Assembly (NCBI GenBank): GCA_009602725.1
Contig: WELB01000069.1
Span: forward strand, 132,782 to 143,488
Direction of reading: 5' to 3'
DNA from: Spirogloea muscicola
Lineage: Eukaryota; Streptophyta; Zygnematophyceae; Spirogloeales; Spirogloeaceae
DNA: 10,707 nt
Shown: positions 1 through 7,475 of the stretch, piece by piece
Numbering within the stretch: the first letter of the stretch is position 1
How the letters are laid out: every line of letters begins with the position of its first letter
Position numbers and translations under genes: made by a program
Notes under the pieces: generated by a model
The model's input: only the letters and a program-made list of their open reading frames with translations
What the model was told of the DNA's origin: nothing
Database searches by the model: none

Positions 1-366
1 GTGGGCCTCCGCCAGGTTGTACACCCACAATGTCCAGGGTGCGACGGTGATGGCCTCCCTGGGAATCCGTGGTGATGGGCATTACATTGCTCACTTCAAC
101 GATGGCGCGGTAGCCGGCGTCGCGCATCAAGCCCGCCAGGGCGTCCCGTAGGAGATTGTGGACGCCCACCACCTCAGGGCCTGTGGGACACCGCAGCATG
201 TGGGTGGCTAGGTCTCCGCCCTCCGTACGGAAGCCACACTCACACTGAGTTACTCCAATCAGGCAGGTCGGGGGCAGGCCCAGGAACAGCTGGAGAAGCG
301 TCCGGAATGCTTCAGGGCTGATTTTGAAAGCGTTGTGGATTGCGTGTGTGGTGAGCCAATCCAGGG
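1..366 (-). mobile_element. LINE copy A: 3' part of a retrotransposon ORF (zinc knuckle and start of RLE), cut by the window edge
   Basis: Reading the minus strand from 366 to 1 gives one stop-free frame. It begins LDWLTTHAI, passes through FLGLPP, then a zinc knuckle C-x-C-x11-H-x3-C (nt 244 to 188), then HNLLRDALAGLMRDAG, and enters the restriction-like endonuclease domain. The candidate catalytic Glu is at nt 95-97 and the Asp of TLDIVG at nt 32-34; the second Asp should lie just beyond the left edge. In R2-type non-LTR retrotransposons a CCHC knuckle followed by an RLE nicks the target for target-primed reverse transcription. Copy C is about 80% identical by eye over the same stretch, so A and C are one subfamily. 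A is the only copy whose visible RLE carries no lesion. Homology to C stops abruptly at about nt 363-366, where GC-rich low-complexity DNA begins, so it is probably 5'-truncated. Confidence 0.88.
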
Positions 367-620
367 GGCCAGCTCGCCGCCGCGGACCCCATGGCGGGCG
401 CCGCCGGCGGTGGCGCCGGCGGCGGCCCGGGGTTTGGGAGGGGTGGCGGCGGCGGCGGCGGCGCCCTCGACCTCCAAAGGAAGAAAGAGGGCCAGGGGGA
501 AGTACGGGTTCCTGGAAGCGGGTCCCCTGGGTGGGCCCCCCGGCCGCCCCCGCGCCGTCCGATGGTGATCGCGCCGCACCCGGCGGCTCGCACCTGCTGC
601 GTCGAGCTGACGCCCCCGGA
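367..620. repeat. GC-rich low-complexity tract with (GGC)6
   Basis: About 250 bp of very GC-rich DNA lie between LINE copy A and the next inverted repeat, with a pure (GGC)6 run at 445-462. On the plus strand a frame opens at ATG 391, in the context CCCATGG, and encodes a Gly-rich start followed by ALDLQRKKEG. It stays open to 888, but only by running through the neighbouring repeat. The minus strand is also open, giving Pro/Ala-rich sequence. GC-rich DNA gives long open frames by chance, so I do not call a gene. A first exon of a host gene remains possible. Confidence 0.5.
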
Positions 621-905
621 TGCTCCTCTTGGTTCACTTCCTTTCTGCTGGGCTGGCCAATCACAGCCATCGCCGTTTCTCGCGATCCCACCTTCCTGGC
701 CTACGGGCTGTCGAGAGCATCTGGTCGTGGTGCTCGACTGGGTCGGTTGCTGCTTCGCGCTTCCGGCTTCTTCGGACCTTGTCCATCCCACTCGTCCGCT
801 TTTGCAGTATTGCCCCGGTCTTGGGAAGGGCTCGCCCATTGAGGATGGGGGCTGGAAAAAGCCAGCCCAAAAAAGATTGAACAAATGACGAGAAGGGGCC
901 AGGGG
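621..905. repeat. Foldback (MITE-like) element 1, diverged
   Basis: The left arm (about 621-674) contains GCTGGGCTGGCCAATCACAGCC. The right arm (about 848-905) is its diverged reverse complement, with AAGCCAGCCC followed by AAAGATTGAACAAATGACGAGAAGGGGCC. Reverse-complemented, the right arm aligns with the arms at 9809-9870 and 10066-10122, including the shared GGCCCCTTC, GTCAATTC, GGGCTGGC and CAGCCC blocks in the same order. The arm cores are about 220 bp apart, as in the other pairs in this window. No transposase is present. The boundaries are approximate, because the arms are imperfect and no target duplication could be fixed. Confidence 0.62.
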
Positions 906-1099
906 AAGCACTAAGAACGACAAGCACAGAAAAGCCCCGGTCTTTGCACCCAGCCCCTAGCCTTTGCCTGCACATTGTGTTCGCTTGATTTGGCCTCCCC
1001 TTACTTCATACAGTTCATGCAGACAGAGCGCATACTCGTTCTTCCGGGCCAATTTCACAGCGATGGCCCTCGTTGAGGAGCTTCTGTTCTTTGCACAAG
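906..1099. other. No feature recognised
   Basis: This short AT-richer stretch holds no convincing coding frame, RNA gene or repeat. A weak resemblance of the plus-strand peptide around 1030-1100 to the post-RLE region of the retrotransposon family (YSFFRANFTAMA) could mean that copy B starts earlier than annotated, but the match is too poor to rely on. Confidence 0.3.
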
Positions 1100-1303
1100 T
1101 ACCACCCGGATTCAGTTAATCTGGCCGCGCTTGCTCCAGCGGGGTGCGGCACTTCCTGGAGGCTCGGTGCCTTCGGGTCTTGTGTCCTGCTGCCGCATGC
1201 ATTTATCTATGTCCCTCCAGCGGTCCCAAGCGCGTGCTCTGCACCGCCGCGGCGGTCGCGCCCTTGCAGCAGCCTCTGGCTTGCGCAGCGGGGGGAATAT
1301 CGT
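1100..1303 (+). mobile_element. LINE copy B: C-terminal tip of the retrotransposon ORF, plus strand
   Basis: The plus-strand frame reading PRLLQRGAALPGGSVPSG, then CCRMHLSMSLQRSQARALH and GGRALAAASGL, aligns with the extreme C-terminus of copy D (SVPQVIVACCRMRLSLSLQ ... RAGRALA) and of copy E (RMRLSVSLQRS ... AGRALAAASGF). Only this basic post-RLE segment survives; the knuckle and endonuclease are missing, as expected for a severely 5'-truncated insertion. It runs opposite to copy C and meets it tail to tail: the following bases GGGGGGAATATCGTATTTGAAAC switch from B sequence to the reverse complement of C's 3' tail at about 1296-1303. It is a non-functional fragment. Confidence 0.75.
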
Positions 1304-1387
1304 ATTTGAAACAAATGAAGGCCAAATGGCCAAGTACAAAGGCAAGCACATCTTAAGACCTACATAACCTACAGTAGATTGACCTAC
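1296..1387 (-). other. 3' tail of LINE copy C with GGCCATTTGGCC hairpin core
   Basis: Read on the minus strand, the segment GTCAATCTACTGTAGGTTATG, a short gap, AGGTCTTAAGATGTGCTTGCC and TTGTACTTGGCCATTTGGCC, followed by TTTGTTTCAAATAC, matches plus-strand 9119-9212 almost base for base and in part 10004-10052. In LINEs the 3' end of the RNA is what the reverse transcriptase recognises. The inverted repeat GGCCA-TT-TGGCC inside it could form a short stem-loop. That role is inference; the sequence shows only conservation across copies. Confidence 0.7.
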
Positions 1388-3053
1388 TCAGTAACCACGG
1401 GTCAAAACATAAAGGTCGCTAACTGATGCCTGGATAATAGATGGCAGATACGAAGCCCTTCTGCCACCAACTAGAGCTCGCCCAGCTTTCTGGTGCAAAG
1501 CATTAGCCTGAGCACGCTGCAAACAGGCTGAGACTCGTCGTCGCAACAACGACAGATAAGCAGCTGGCAAGCCCATCTAAGCCGGGAACACATCTGCATG
1601 TCGTGTGTAGCCTAGATTGGCTATGTTTTGAAGGAGAGTAAGGTAACGAGGACCTAAGCAACCAAAGATGTCGATTGCCGCTGGCAAGAGCTGATCACAT
1701 CGGGGGTAATCGGAGTAAAGCTGCAACTTTCTTTGTTCAGCACTGCCCACTGCGTGGCCAGCGACGTGTGTCGATGCTGGACCTTTATAGGCCTCCGTAA
1801 CCACAACATCGACCAAAGCCCGTGGTCCTCCACCAGGTTGCACGCCCACAATGTCAAGTGTGCGGCAATGATGACGTCCCTGGGCATCCGTGGTGATCGG
1901 CATAATGTTGTTCACTTACACGACCGCACGGTTTCCGGCGTCGCGCATCAAACCCGCCAGAGCATCACGGAGGAGGTTGTGGATGCCCACCACTTCAGGT
2001 CCAGTGGGGCATCGCAGCATGTGAGTGGCGAGCTCACCACTCTCTGCACGGAAGCCGCACTCACACTGGCGCACCCCAATCAGGCAGTTAGGTGGGAGGC
2101 CGAGGAAGAGTTGAAGCAACGTCCGAAAAGCCTCCGAGCTGATGCCGAAAGCGCTGGCCACGGCATGTGAGGTGATCCAGTCTGTGGCTCCAGGTGTAGA
2201 GAGGGAAGTAAGTCTTGCCAGGCTCCTTGGATTGTTGTGAATCTCTGGCAGCCTCCTCAAGCTTCTGCGGCGTTCATCTTCCACTGCCGTAACCAGTCTG
2301 GATTGTGCCCCTCTGTCCGAAGCTTGGGTGAGGGCGGAGAATGGCGTGAGTAGGGGTTGTATAGAGGGGAAAGAGCCGATTGCAGAGTCACGGATGCTCC
2401 TCAGATCTTGGAAGGGTAAGGAGCCTTCCTCCACGTTGCGTACGGGATTGTGGAAGCAAGTGAAGCGCATGGGAAGCATAGAGGCAATCTGGTTCCAGCA
2501 GCCCAGGACGGCTGCTTGCGCCGTCTGCTCCAACGACCGGCAGCCAAGGCCGCCCATGCGAGTGGGGAGGGAAGCCTGGAGGGCAGATGAAGCGGAGGGG
2601 AAAGAGGAAGATTGTAGAAGGGATGCCAGGGACTGCAGCAGGAAGTTGTCGAATTCCTTGTAGAGCTCGCCCACCATGCCCATTGGGGCGACCGTCCGCT
2701 GCAGGTAGCATGCCCGTTGGCCGATGCAGCGGGTGAGAATTGCCAACGCCAGCTGTGTGTCCCCAAGGAGGGGAAGGGAAGGGAGGGGGGCGAGGTGTTT
2801 TTGGAGGCGTTCCCGCAAGTCCACCGCCACGTGCTGGTGTGCCGAGGGGGACCTTGAGGATGGCCAGCCCATTGGCAGGGGTCTGGCAGCCGTGGGGGAG
2901 CTGAAGGTTGGCGAGGAGACCGCGTGGGGACCATGCCACGCTCATGGATGGGCAAACCCGCAGGCCCATCAGGTCCAGTTCACGAACGAGCAAGGGGTAA
3001 GCGGCCATGACTTCAACTGCAAGTCCAATGATGTGTGTATCATCGGCGTACGA
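1388..3053 (-). pseudogene. Retrotransposon polyprotein C-terminal half (RT palm end, thumb, zinc knuckle, RLE), with two stops and one frameshift
   Basis: Domains in order on the minus strand: YADD, the two catalytic Asp of reverse transcriptase (3050-3039), then THIIGLAVEVM and VAWSPRG; a frameshift near 2840-2870 after ILKVPLG; thumb with LAILTRC and GGLGCRSL (2554-2531); FLGLPPNCLIG; zinc knuckle C-x-C-x11-H-x3-C (2065-2009); HNLLRDALAG; RLE core TLDIVG-x9-LVDVVVT, where the two Asp are separated by 14 residues; and the C-terminal segment RRRVSACLQRAQANALH. TAA at 1918-1916 falls exactly where copies A, D and E have the RLE Glu. TAG at 1579-1577 precedes the C-terminal segment. Both stops are in one otherwise continuous frame from 2872 to 1388, so decay is modest. 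R2-type RLEs are described by PD-x12-14-D; here the Pro is Leu. Confidence 0.85.
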
Positions 3054-3056
3054 GGG

Positions 3057-3177
3057 GCTTGCGCAGCGGGGTTGCTATTTCTCCCCTCAGCTCATTTGAC
3101 TTCCTACTGTTGACACGGGGGTACTAAGAGCGCCCTGTCTGCCTAGCCTGAGGCTCCATCATGAACACTTGCATGCA
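3057..3177. other. Spacer upstream of LINE copy C, nothing recognised
   Basis: Homology to the retrotransposon stops near 3056 and the next repeat core starts near 3178. I see no coding frame with family similarity, RNA gene or clear regulatory signal here. Confidence 0.35.
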
Positions 3178-3495
3178 TTTGGCTGGCCTTTTACAGCCTC
3201 TCTGTTATTATCAGCAGCCGCATTCAATTGGGCTGGTCTTTCACATCGCCCCCTTCTGGGAAACCATCTTCTGTCTTCCACATGCTGGGCTGCTGAATAC
3301 AATCGGGCTTCTTCCACAAGGTCGGTGCTCTCCAGCACCTTGAAGCGAGGCACTTGACGAACTAGACGAGACCGCGTGAGAGAGTTGTTTGGCTCACGGG
3401 GTCCACGGGCTGTAGATAATTTGAAGTATCCGTACGAAAGGAGGCGATGGTTGGGAAGGCCAGCTCAAAGGAACGGACTCTCTTGGAGAGCCACT
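3178..3495. repeat. Foldback (MITE-like) element 2, diverged, with a doubled left core
   Basis: Two left-type cores stand close together: TTGGCTGGCCTTTTACAGCC at 3179-3198 and TCAATTGGGCTGGTCTTTCACATCGCC at about 3224-3250. The second is followed by CCCCTTCTGGGAAACCATCTTC, which parallels the CCCCCACTGGAAGAGCCACTTC that follows the core of the element at 7476-7822 (read on the minus strand). A right-type core lies at about 3443-3480 (GGCGATGGTTGGGAAGGCCAGCTCAAAGGAACGGAC), roughly 235 bp away. The arms are much more diverged than those of the neighbouring pair at 3654-3950. It has no coding capacity. Boundaries are uncertain. Confidence 0.5.
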
Positions 3496-3653
3496 AGATG
3501 ACTTCCACCGGCATCCACCGGCATACGCGTGGGGACCTTGCTGTGCCGTCTCGTTGATTCCCTGATCTTCATAAGAACAACATGTCAAAGCGTGACTTCC
3601 ACGCCAAACTGTTTCGTCCGCTCCGCTAGTGCACTCTGCTACTGCACTCCACG

Positions 3654-3950
3654 GTGGTGCTCACTGCTTCTATCTGGCTGGCCACTCGCAACCACAGCCC
3701 CTTCAGTGGAGCGCGGCTTTGTCTCAACCATTGACTCCTTCCAAGCAGCCAGTATTCTTGTGCAGCGGTCCAAGTCAGCGCACCTCAATCTACTCGATAT
3801 ACGATTGCAGGCCCTCTGATTGCTAGGCTCGGGAACCGCTGCACAAGAATACTGGCTGCTTGGAAGGAGTCAATGGTTGAGACAAAGCCGCGCTCCACTG
3901 AAGGGGCTGTGGTTGCGAGTGGCCAGCCAGATAGAAGCAGTGAGCACCAC
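3654..3950. repeat. Perfect 116-bp inverted repeat with a 65-nt loop
   Basis: Bases 3654-3769 are the exact reverse complement of 3835-3950, all 116 positions, around a 65-nt spacer (3770-3834). Mismatches begin immediately outside both arm ends (3653/3951 and 3770/3834). The arms contain CTGGCTGGCC and CACAGCCCC, so they carry a version of the dispersed core seen in the other foldback pairs. An RNA copy would fold into a fully paired 116-bp hairpin. Perfect arms among heavily mutated neighbours imply recent duplication, gene conversion or active maintenance. The heptamer CACTCTG occurs on both sides (3632-3638 and 3953-3959), not symmetrically placed; whether it is a target duplication is unclear. 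Confidence 0.9.
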
Positions 3951-4299
3951 GTCACTCTGTTGAGGACGCAGGGCTCACCAACGGACTGACTACTGCTGAC
4001 TGCGCCAATTTAATTATCTTTTGGCCTGAGATGAGTAGGTCAAATTCTGACCGACAAGGATTTATTAACACAAAAGGACTGTGTAGCAGAAGAACGTGCT
4101 ATTAGAGGGCATAGTTGCTTAGGAGTAAGAAGAATGGTGCTCTTTCCAAATACAAGCCTGCTAATTGTCAGCGCAAGGGAGACAGAGTCAACAAGCGCGA
4201 GATTCACAAGGGAGAATAGGATGAGGCCATAGAGCCCCCTCACGCCTGTTGTTGAGCACCCATTTCGTAGCTACTTGCATAGCTGTATGCTTGAACGTC
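3951..4299. other. AT-richer spacer, no gene recognised
   Basis: These roughly 350 bases are the least GC-rich part of the window. A 67-codon minus-strand frame (4243-4040) is open and encodes a hydrophobic peptide, but it resembles nothing I know and such a length is expected by chance. No RNA gene or clear repeat was seen. The following bases from about 4300 belong to a foldback arm. Confidence 0.4.
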
Positions 4300-4430
4300 T
4301 CTGGCCCCTTAGACCTTGTCGATTTACTGGCTGGTCAGGCTCAGCAGCCCTTGATCGCCCCTTTTTGGAAAAGGACTGTCTTCCCCACCGCTCATCAGTC
4401 CTTTGTCAAGAGGCGGATGTTGGACTGATC
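4300..4430 (+). repeat. Solo foldback arm beside the 3' end of LINE copy D
   Basis: TGGCCCCTTAGACCTTGTCG, ATTTACTGGCTGGTCAGGCT and CAGCAGCCCTTGATCGCCCC line up block for block with the left arm of the 9735 element (GGCCCCTTCGAACC, TTGTCAATTC, GGGCTGGC, CACAGCCCTTGCCCC). No facing arm is found within the next few hundred bases; instead LINE copy D sequence starts at about 4445. Either D's insertion or a later deletion removed the partner. Imperfectly complementary CCTTTGTC and GACAAAG lie close together at about 4402 and 4437. Confidence 0.5.
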
Positions 4431-4520
4431 AAGAGGACAAAGAAGAAGGCGCGCGGTGCGCACGACATTGAATGTGAGGCCATTTCTTGCCTTACAAATG
4501 TCCTCTTATGGGGTAATGAG

Positions 4521-5330
4521 CTAGCTAAGGGGGACACTAATGTCCCTGAGTGAGCACATGCATATCTGACAAGCTAAGTTGAGAAGCCAAACCACCACCA
4601 TGGAAGTGTTAGCCTGGGCTAATGCACGCCCAGCACGCTGGTGTACTGCAAGTGCCTGGGAGCACTGTAGACTCAATGATAGCCGCATTCTACAGCATGC
4701 AACGATGACTTGCGGGACGCTAGAATGCCCTAAGCTATCCGCCCGACTACGTAGGCGGGCATCGACATGCAGAGCCAGGCGATGGAGGAGGGAAGACCAC
4801 TTCGTTTCGTAGCCGCCGTACATGTCCATGGTGCATGGGAAGAAGTGGTCGCCCTGGGGGTGGTCATTGTAGTCTCCGCATGATGCGTCGCCCAACCTGG
4901 CACAGACGGTGTGAGTGCCCCTGGTTGGAATGCGTCGATGAGAACGACATCAAGGAGGAGACGCAGCCCACCACTCCGGGGGGTCGCAACCACATCCAGA
5001 CGCCTGATGTAGGGTCTGCCGCGCTTCTGGAGTACCGGCATGATGCCCGGCACCTCCATGGCCGCATGGTAACCTGCCTCGCGCAGCAGGCCATACACAG
5101 CGTCTCTGAGAAGATTGTGGGAGGCATTACATTTACTTCCCTCAACACATTGAAGCATGTGAGCTGCCAAAGAGATCTCATCCTCCGAACGATGACCACA
5201 TTTGCACTGTCGAATGCCAGCCAAATAGCCAAACAAAGTGGAGGGAGGCCGAGATGGTGGTGGACAGCCGTCCGGAAGAGGTCGTCGGAGAGCCGGAGGG
5301 ATTCATAAATCGGCAAAGCGCTGAGCCACT
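4521..5330 (-). pseudogene. Copy D zinc knuckle, RLE domain and C-terminal segment, frameshifted
   Basis: After a shift near 5310 the frame reads YESLRLSDDLFRTAVHHHLG. From 5236 it contains the zinc knuckle C-x-C-x12-H-x3-C (5206-5147), HNLLRDAVYGLLREAG, Glu in AAMEVPGIMPV (residue 61 of this frame), RRLDVVAT (Asp 81) and LLLDVVLIDAF (Asp 96). The pattern E ... D-x14-D is complete, so the endonuclease core itself is undamaged. Near 4890 the frame shifts again to YNDHPQGDHFFPCTMDMYGG, SLLHRLALHV and the basic segment CCRMRLSLSLQ ... RAGRALAQAN, ending at 4521. The last 20 or so codons probably belong to 3' untranslated sequence, since copies E and F stop soon after RAGRALA. Confidence 0.83.
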
Positions 5331-6241
5331 ACGACGCCCCCGGAGAGCTGATGGATTGAAGACGAGAGAGCCCACGCCCATCCCTCCTTGAGCAGAGCTT
5401 GGAGGCGGCTCATGGCTTGCTCATTGGCTGGGCGTGAATAACGAGCTTGAGCCTTCAGGTCAGAGCATCTTGCCCACGCCGTAAAGTCGACCTGATCTGC
5501 CGCAAGTGATGGGAAGGAGCGGAGAAGGTCTCTGCGAACGTCAGAGAGGGAGGTTTGAAAGGGCAGGGTCCCATTTGCCACTCCAGCTATTGCTGGTGCC
5601 AGTACTGGCTGACCCCTCCTGATGAAGCGCGTTGAGACTGTGGAGGCCACTTGCGCCCAACACCCCAACGGTGTGCCGCACGAGCCAGGTGAGCCAGAGA
5701 GCGGCAGCCAAGGCCGCCCTTGCCTATGGGGAGTGTCATTTGGAGGAGGGCGGCAGGCGTTGTAGGGAGTGCCGGGTGGTCCAGCAGGCCGAGCAGAGCC
5801 TGTTGGAGGCTGACATCCGCAGCGGCATATATGTTGTCCAGAGCGGTGGTGGGAGGAACTGCCCGCTGCAGGTAGGTTGGGCGTTGGGCCACGCACCGGG
5901 TTAGGATAGCAACAGCCAGCTGAGAGTCATGCAATGTGGGGAGGGCTGGGAGAGTCTTAAACTGTCGCTCGAGGGTTGCCTGCACCGCCTGCCCTACACG
6001 TGCTGCCTCGCCCAGAGGAACTCCAAGCACCACCATGCCTTGGGGGGTGGGTCTGGCACCCTATTGGAAGCTGAAGAGTGGGAGGGATGCTGACTGGCGA
6101 CCATGCCGTACATTTGTCGGGGCGGACTGTGAGGCCGAGAGACTGTAGCTCACACTCTAAGGTGCTGAAAGGCTCGGGTGACATCTGCAGGGGGGCCCAC
6201 CAAAGTTGTGCCATCTGCATAGCTAGGCAGAAGTACATCTG
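5303..6241 (-). pseudogene. Copy D reverse transcriptase remnant (YADG) and thumb, frameshifted
   Basis: Right after the pre-RT block LHP (ending 6241) the next family motif is LPSYADGTTLVG (YADG codons 6221-6210), so the RT fingers and most of the palm are missing. The active-site YADD has become YADG: GGC stands where GAC or GAT is expected, which removes the second catalytic Asp. TGA at 6152-6150 ends this frame after AFQHLRV; the alignment continues in another frame as LECELQSLGLTVRPDKCTAWSP, then in a third as VVLGVPLG from 6036, with LAVAILTRCVAQRPTYLQ and GGLGCRSL (5718-5695). A further shift near 5660 leads to FIRRGQPVLAPA and RDLLRSFPSL, closing at 5303 with AQRFADL. It is inactive. 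Confidence 0.8.
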
Positions 6242-7421
6242 GGATGAAGGGGGCGCAGGGCAGCCAGTGTGTCGGCGTTGTGGGGTGCCGGTGTAGCTGG
6301 ATCCAAGGGTTGGGCGGCGCGTGAGAGATCCCCAGCACGGCCAAAGCGTATGGCGCGGCGAACGGCTGTTGCGGCTGGTGTGGCAGGGGTCGACCGCTTG
6401 GCGTTGGACACCTGGACAGCAGCCCGATGTTCTTCCAAGAGCTGCTCCCATGCACCGCCCTTAAGGAGTTGGAAGCGCGCCAGTAGCACTGCTCGCTGGC
6501 CCGGGCCACTTGGTAAAGCTCCCAGGACTAGTGGAGGGAGGAGCTGGAAGACCGTCCACGCAGCGTCATCAAAGCTGCTGCGCGCCATGCAGGTGAGGAT
6601 TGGCCAGGCTGCACGCTGCAGGTGGGGCCGTGCCCAACGTGGAATGTGCCTCAAGGGTGGTAGGCTGGGCTCGCGAAGAACTGCATCCAGGTCGAGGAGC
6701 TTCGCCCAACGCCACTGAGCCGGCGAGAGAGCTGGGGGAGGGGATGCCAGCGCTGGGGGGCCGGGCTGCCGTCGACTGGTAGAGGCCTCGGCACGGGCTT
6801 GGGCCTGCAGCGAGGCGCGATTGGCCTTCCTGGAGCAGTGGTGCTCGTGGATGCGAACGCTCCGCAGGCTAGGCCAGGGCTGCTGGCAGTACCGGCAGGT
6901 TTGGGAAACAGCTGGTGAAGCAGGGCGCGTAGAAGGAGCTGCTGCAGCTGCAGGGATGGCGGGAGCGGGAAGGAGGGGCCGGAGGTCTGGGGCCATCGGG
7001 GGCTGGGTGGCCGAAGGGGCAGGACCTGCAGCCAGGATTGCCCCAGAGCGGGAGGAGGGGGGCGCTCGCTGATAAGGGCCTTGTCGGCCCATCCTGCGGC
7101 CATTTCCGGAGGAGCTGCTGGAGAAATGGGTTGCGGCAGCAAAGGCGGGAGGAATGGCGGGGTGGTCGAGGAGGCCGAGCCGGGGTCTGCAAGCCGAGCT
7201 ATCTCATTAGAAGCAGGGACTGCAGGGAGGGGCTCGGACTCCACAGCCGTCGTCCGGGAGGAGCATGAAGAAGCTGAAGGGGCCGTTGAAGGAGTGGGAA
7301 GGTCGGCCCCTGGAGCACTGGCAGCCCTCATCGCAGCAATCGAGCTGCGGGTGCCGTAAGGTCGAGTGGCGCGCCGCGACGGGCTGCGCGCCGCGTCTCG
7401 ACCTTCGGCAGCCGCCGCCAT
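6242..7421 (-). pseudogene. Copy D N-terminal region: Pro/Ala/Ser-rich start, C2HC zinc finger, pre-RT domain
   Basis: The first frame starts MAAAAEGRDAARS at 7421 and is Pro/Ala/Ser-rich. Sequence recognisable as the family is in a second frame, open from about 7206 to 6226. That frame holds a zinc finger C-x2-C-x12-H-x3-C (CRYC ... HEHHC, nt 6897-6835), then WAKLLDLDAVL, PLRHIPRW, LLPPLVLGALPSG, LARFQLLKGGAWEQLL, GDLSRAAQPL and TLAALRPLHP ending at nt 6241. These blocks, in this order, precede the reverse transcriptase in a widespread family of algal and invertebrate LINE proteins that I know by pattern. The finger before the RT parallels R2-group elements, where it binds target DNA. No APE-type endonuclease is visible. 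A frameshift must lie between 7206 and about 6930 if the first start is real. Confidence 0.75.
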
Positions 7422-7475
7422 GGCGGTGGGGTCGGCCCAGCGGAGCGGTGGGCGGACAAAAGAGGTTAAGTTGGT

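Larger units (their letters stand above)
1296..3056 (-). mobile_element. LINE copy C: 5'-truncated retrotransposon from the RT active site to the 3' tail
   Basis: On the minus strand this copy begins at the reverse transcriptase motif SYADD (nt 3050-3039) and continues through thumb, zinc knuckle, RLE and C-terminal segment to a non-coding 3' tail (1387-1296). A frame-breaking TAG lies about 12 codons upstream of YADD, and similarity to the family ends there, the usual outcome of incomplete target-primed reverse transcription. The tail contains TTGTACTTGGCCATTTGGCC and is nearly identical over about 70 bp to plus-strand 9119-9182, so copies C and F share the same 3' end in opposite orientations. 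The 3' end abuts fragment B. I saw no poly(A) at the junction. Confidence 0.88.
4445..7440 (-). mobile_element. LINE copy D: near end-to-end retrotransposon with internal RT deletion
   Basis: This is the most complete element here. It runs on the minus strand from a start codon region at about 7421 (CACCGCCATGGCG, a strong eukaryotic initiation context) through an N-terminal zinc finger, a pre-RT region, an RT remnant, thumb, knuckle, RLE and C-terminal segment to a 3' untranslated region ending near 4445. The 3' region 4650-4445 aligns at roughly three quarters identity with plus-strand 8912-9115, including CTTACAAATGT, GAGTGAGCACATGCATATCTG and CGTGCGCACCGCGCG. It lacks the final tail present in copies C and F. 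At least five reading-frame changes, one altered catalytic Asp and an internal deletion make it dead; its diversity from A and C marks a different subfamily. Confidence 0.85.

Noticed and set aside
391-888. Plus-strand Gly-rich open frame as a complete gene
   Set aside because: It reads through the GGC tract and into the foldback repeat; the second half is explained by that repeat. Kept only as a possible exon.
312-923. Long minus-strand open frame of about 200 codons as a host gene
   Set aside because: It crosses the boundary of LINE copy A in the wrong frame, the GC-rich tract and foldback element 1, and contains Pro/Arg-rich low-complexity sequence with no recognisable domain.
1311-1366. 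Short peptide GQMAKYKGKHILRP encoded antisense to the LINE tail and repeated near 9150 (partly near 10010)
   Set aside because: The conservation is at the nucleotide level of the tail repeat, and the upstream frame is broken between copies, so it is not evidence for coding.
3632-3959. CACTCTG on both sides of the perfect hairpin as a target-site duplication
   Set aside because: The copies are at unequal distances from the arms (15 bp and 2 bp) and a 7-mer is easily found by chance.
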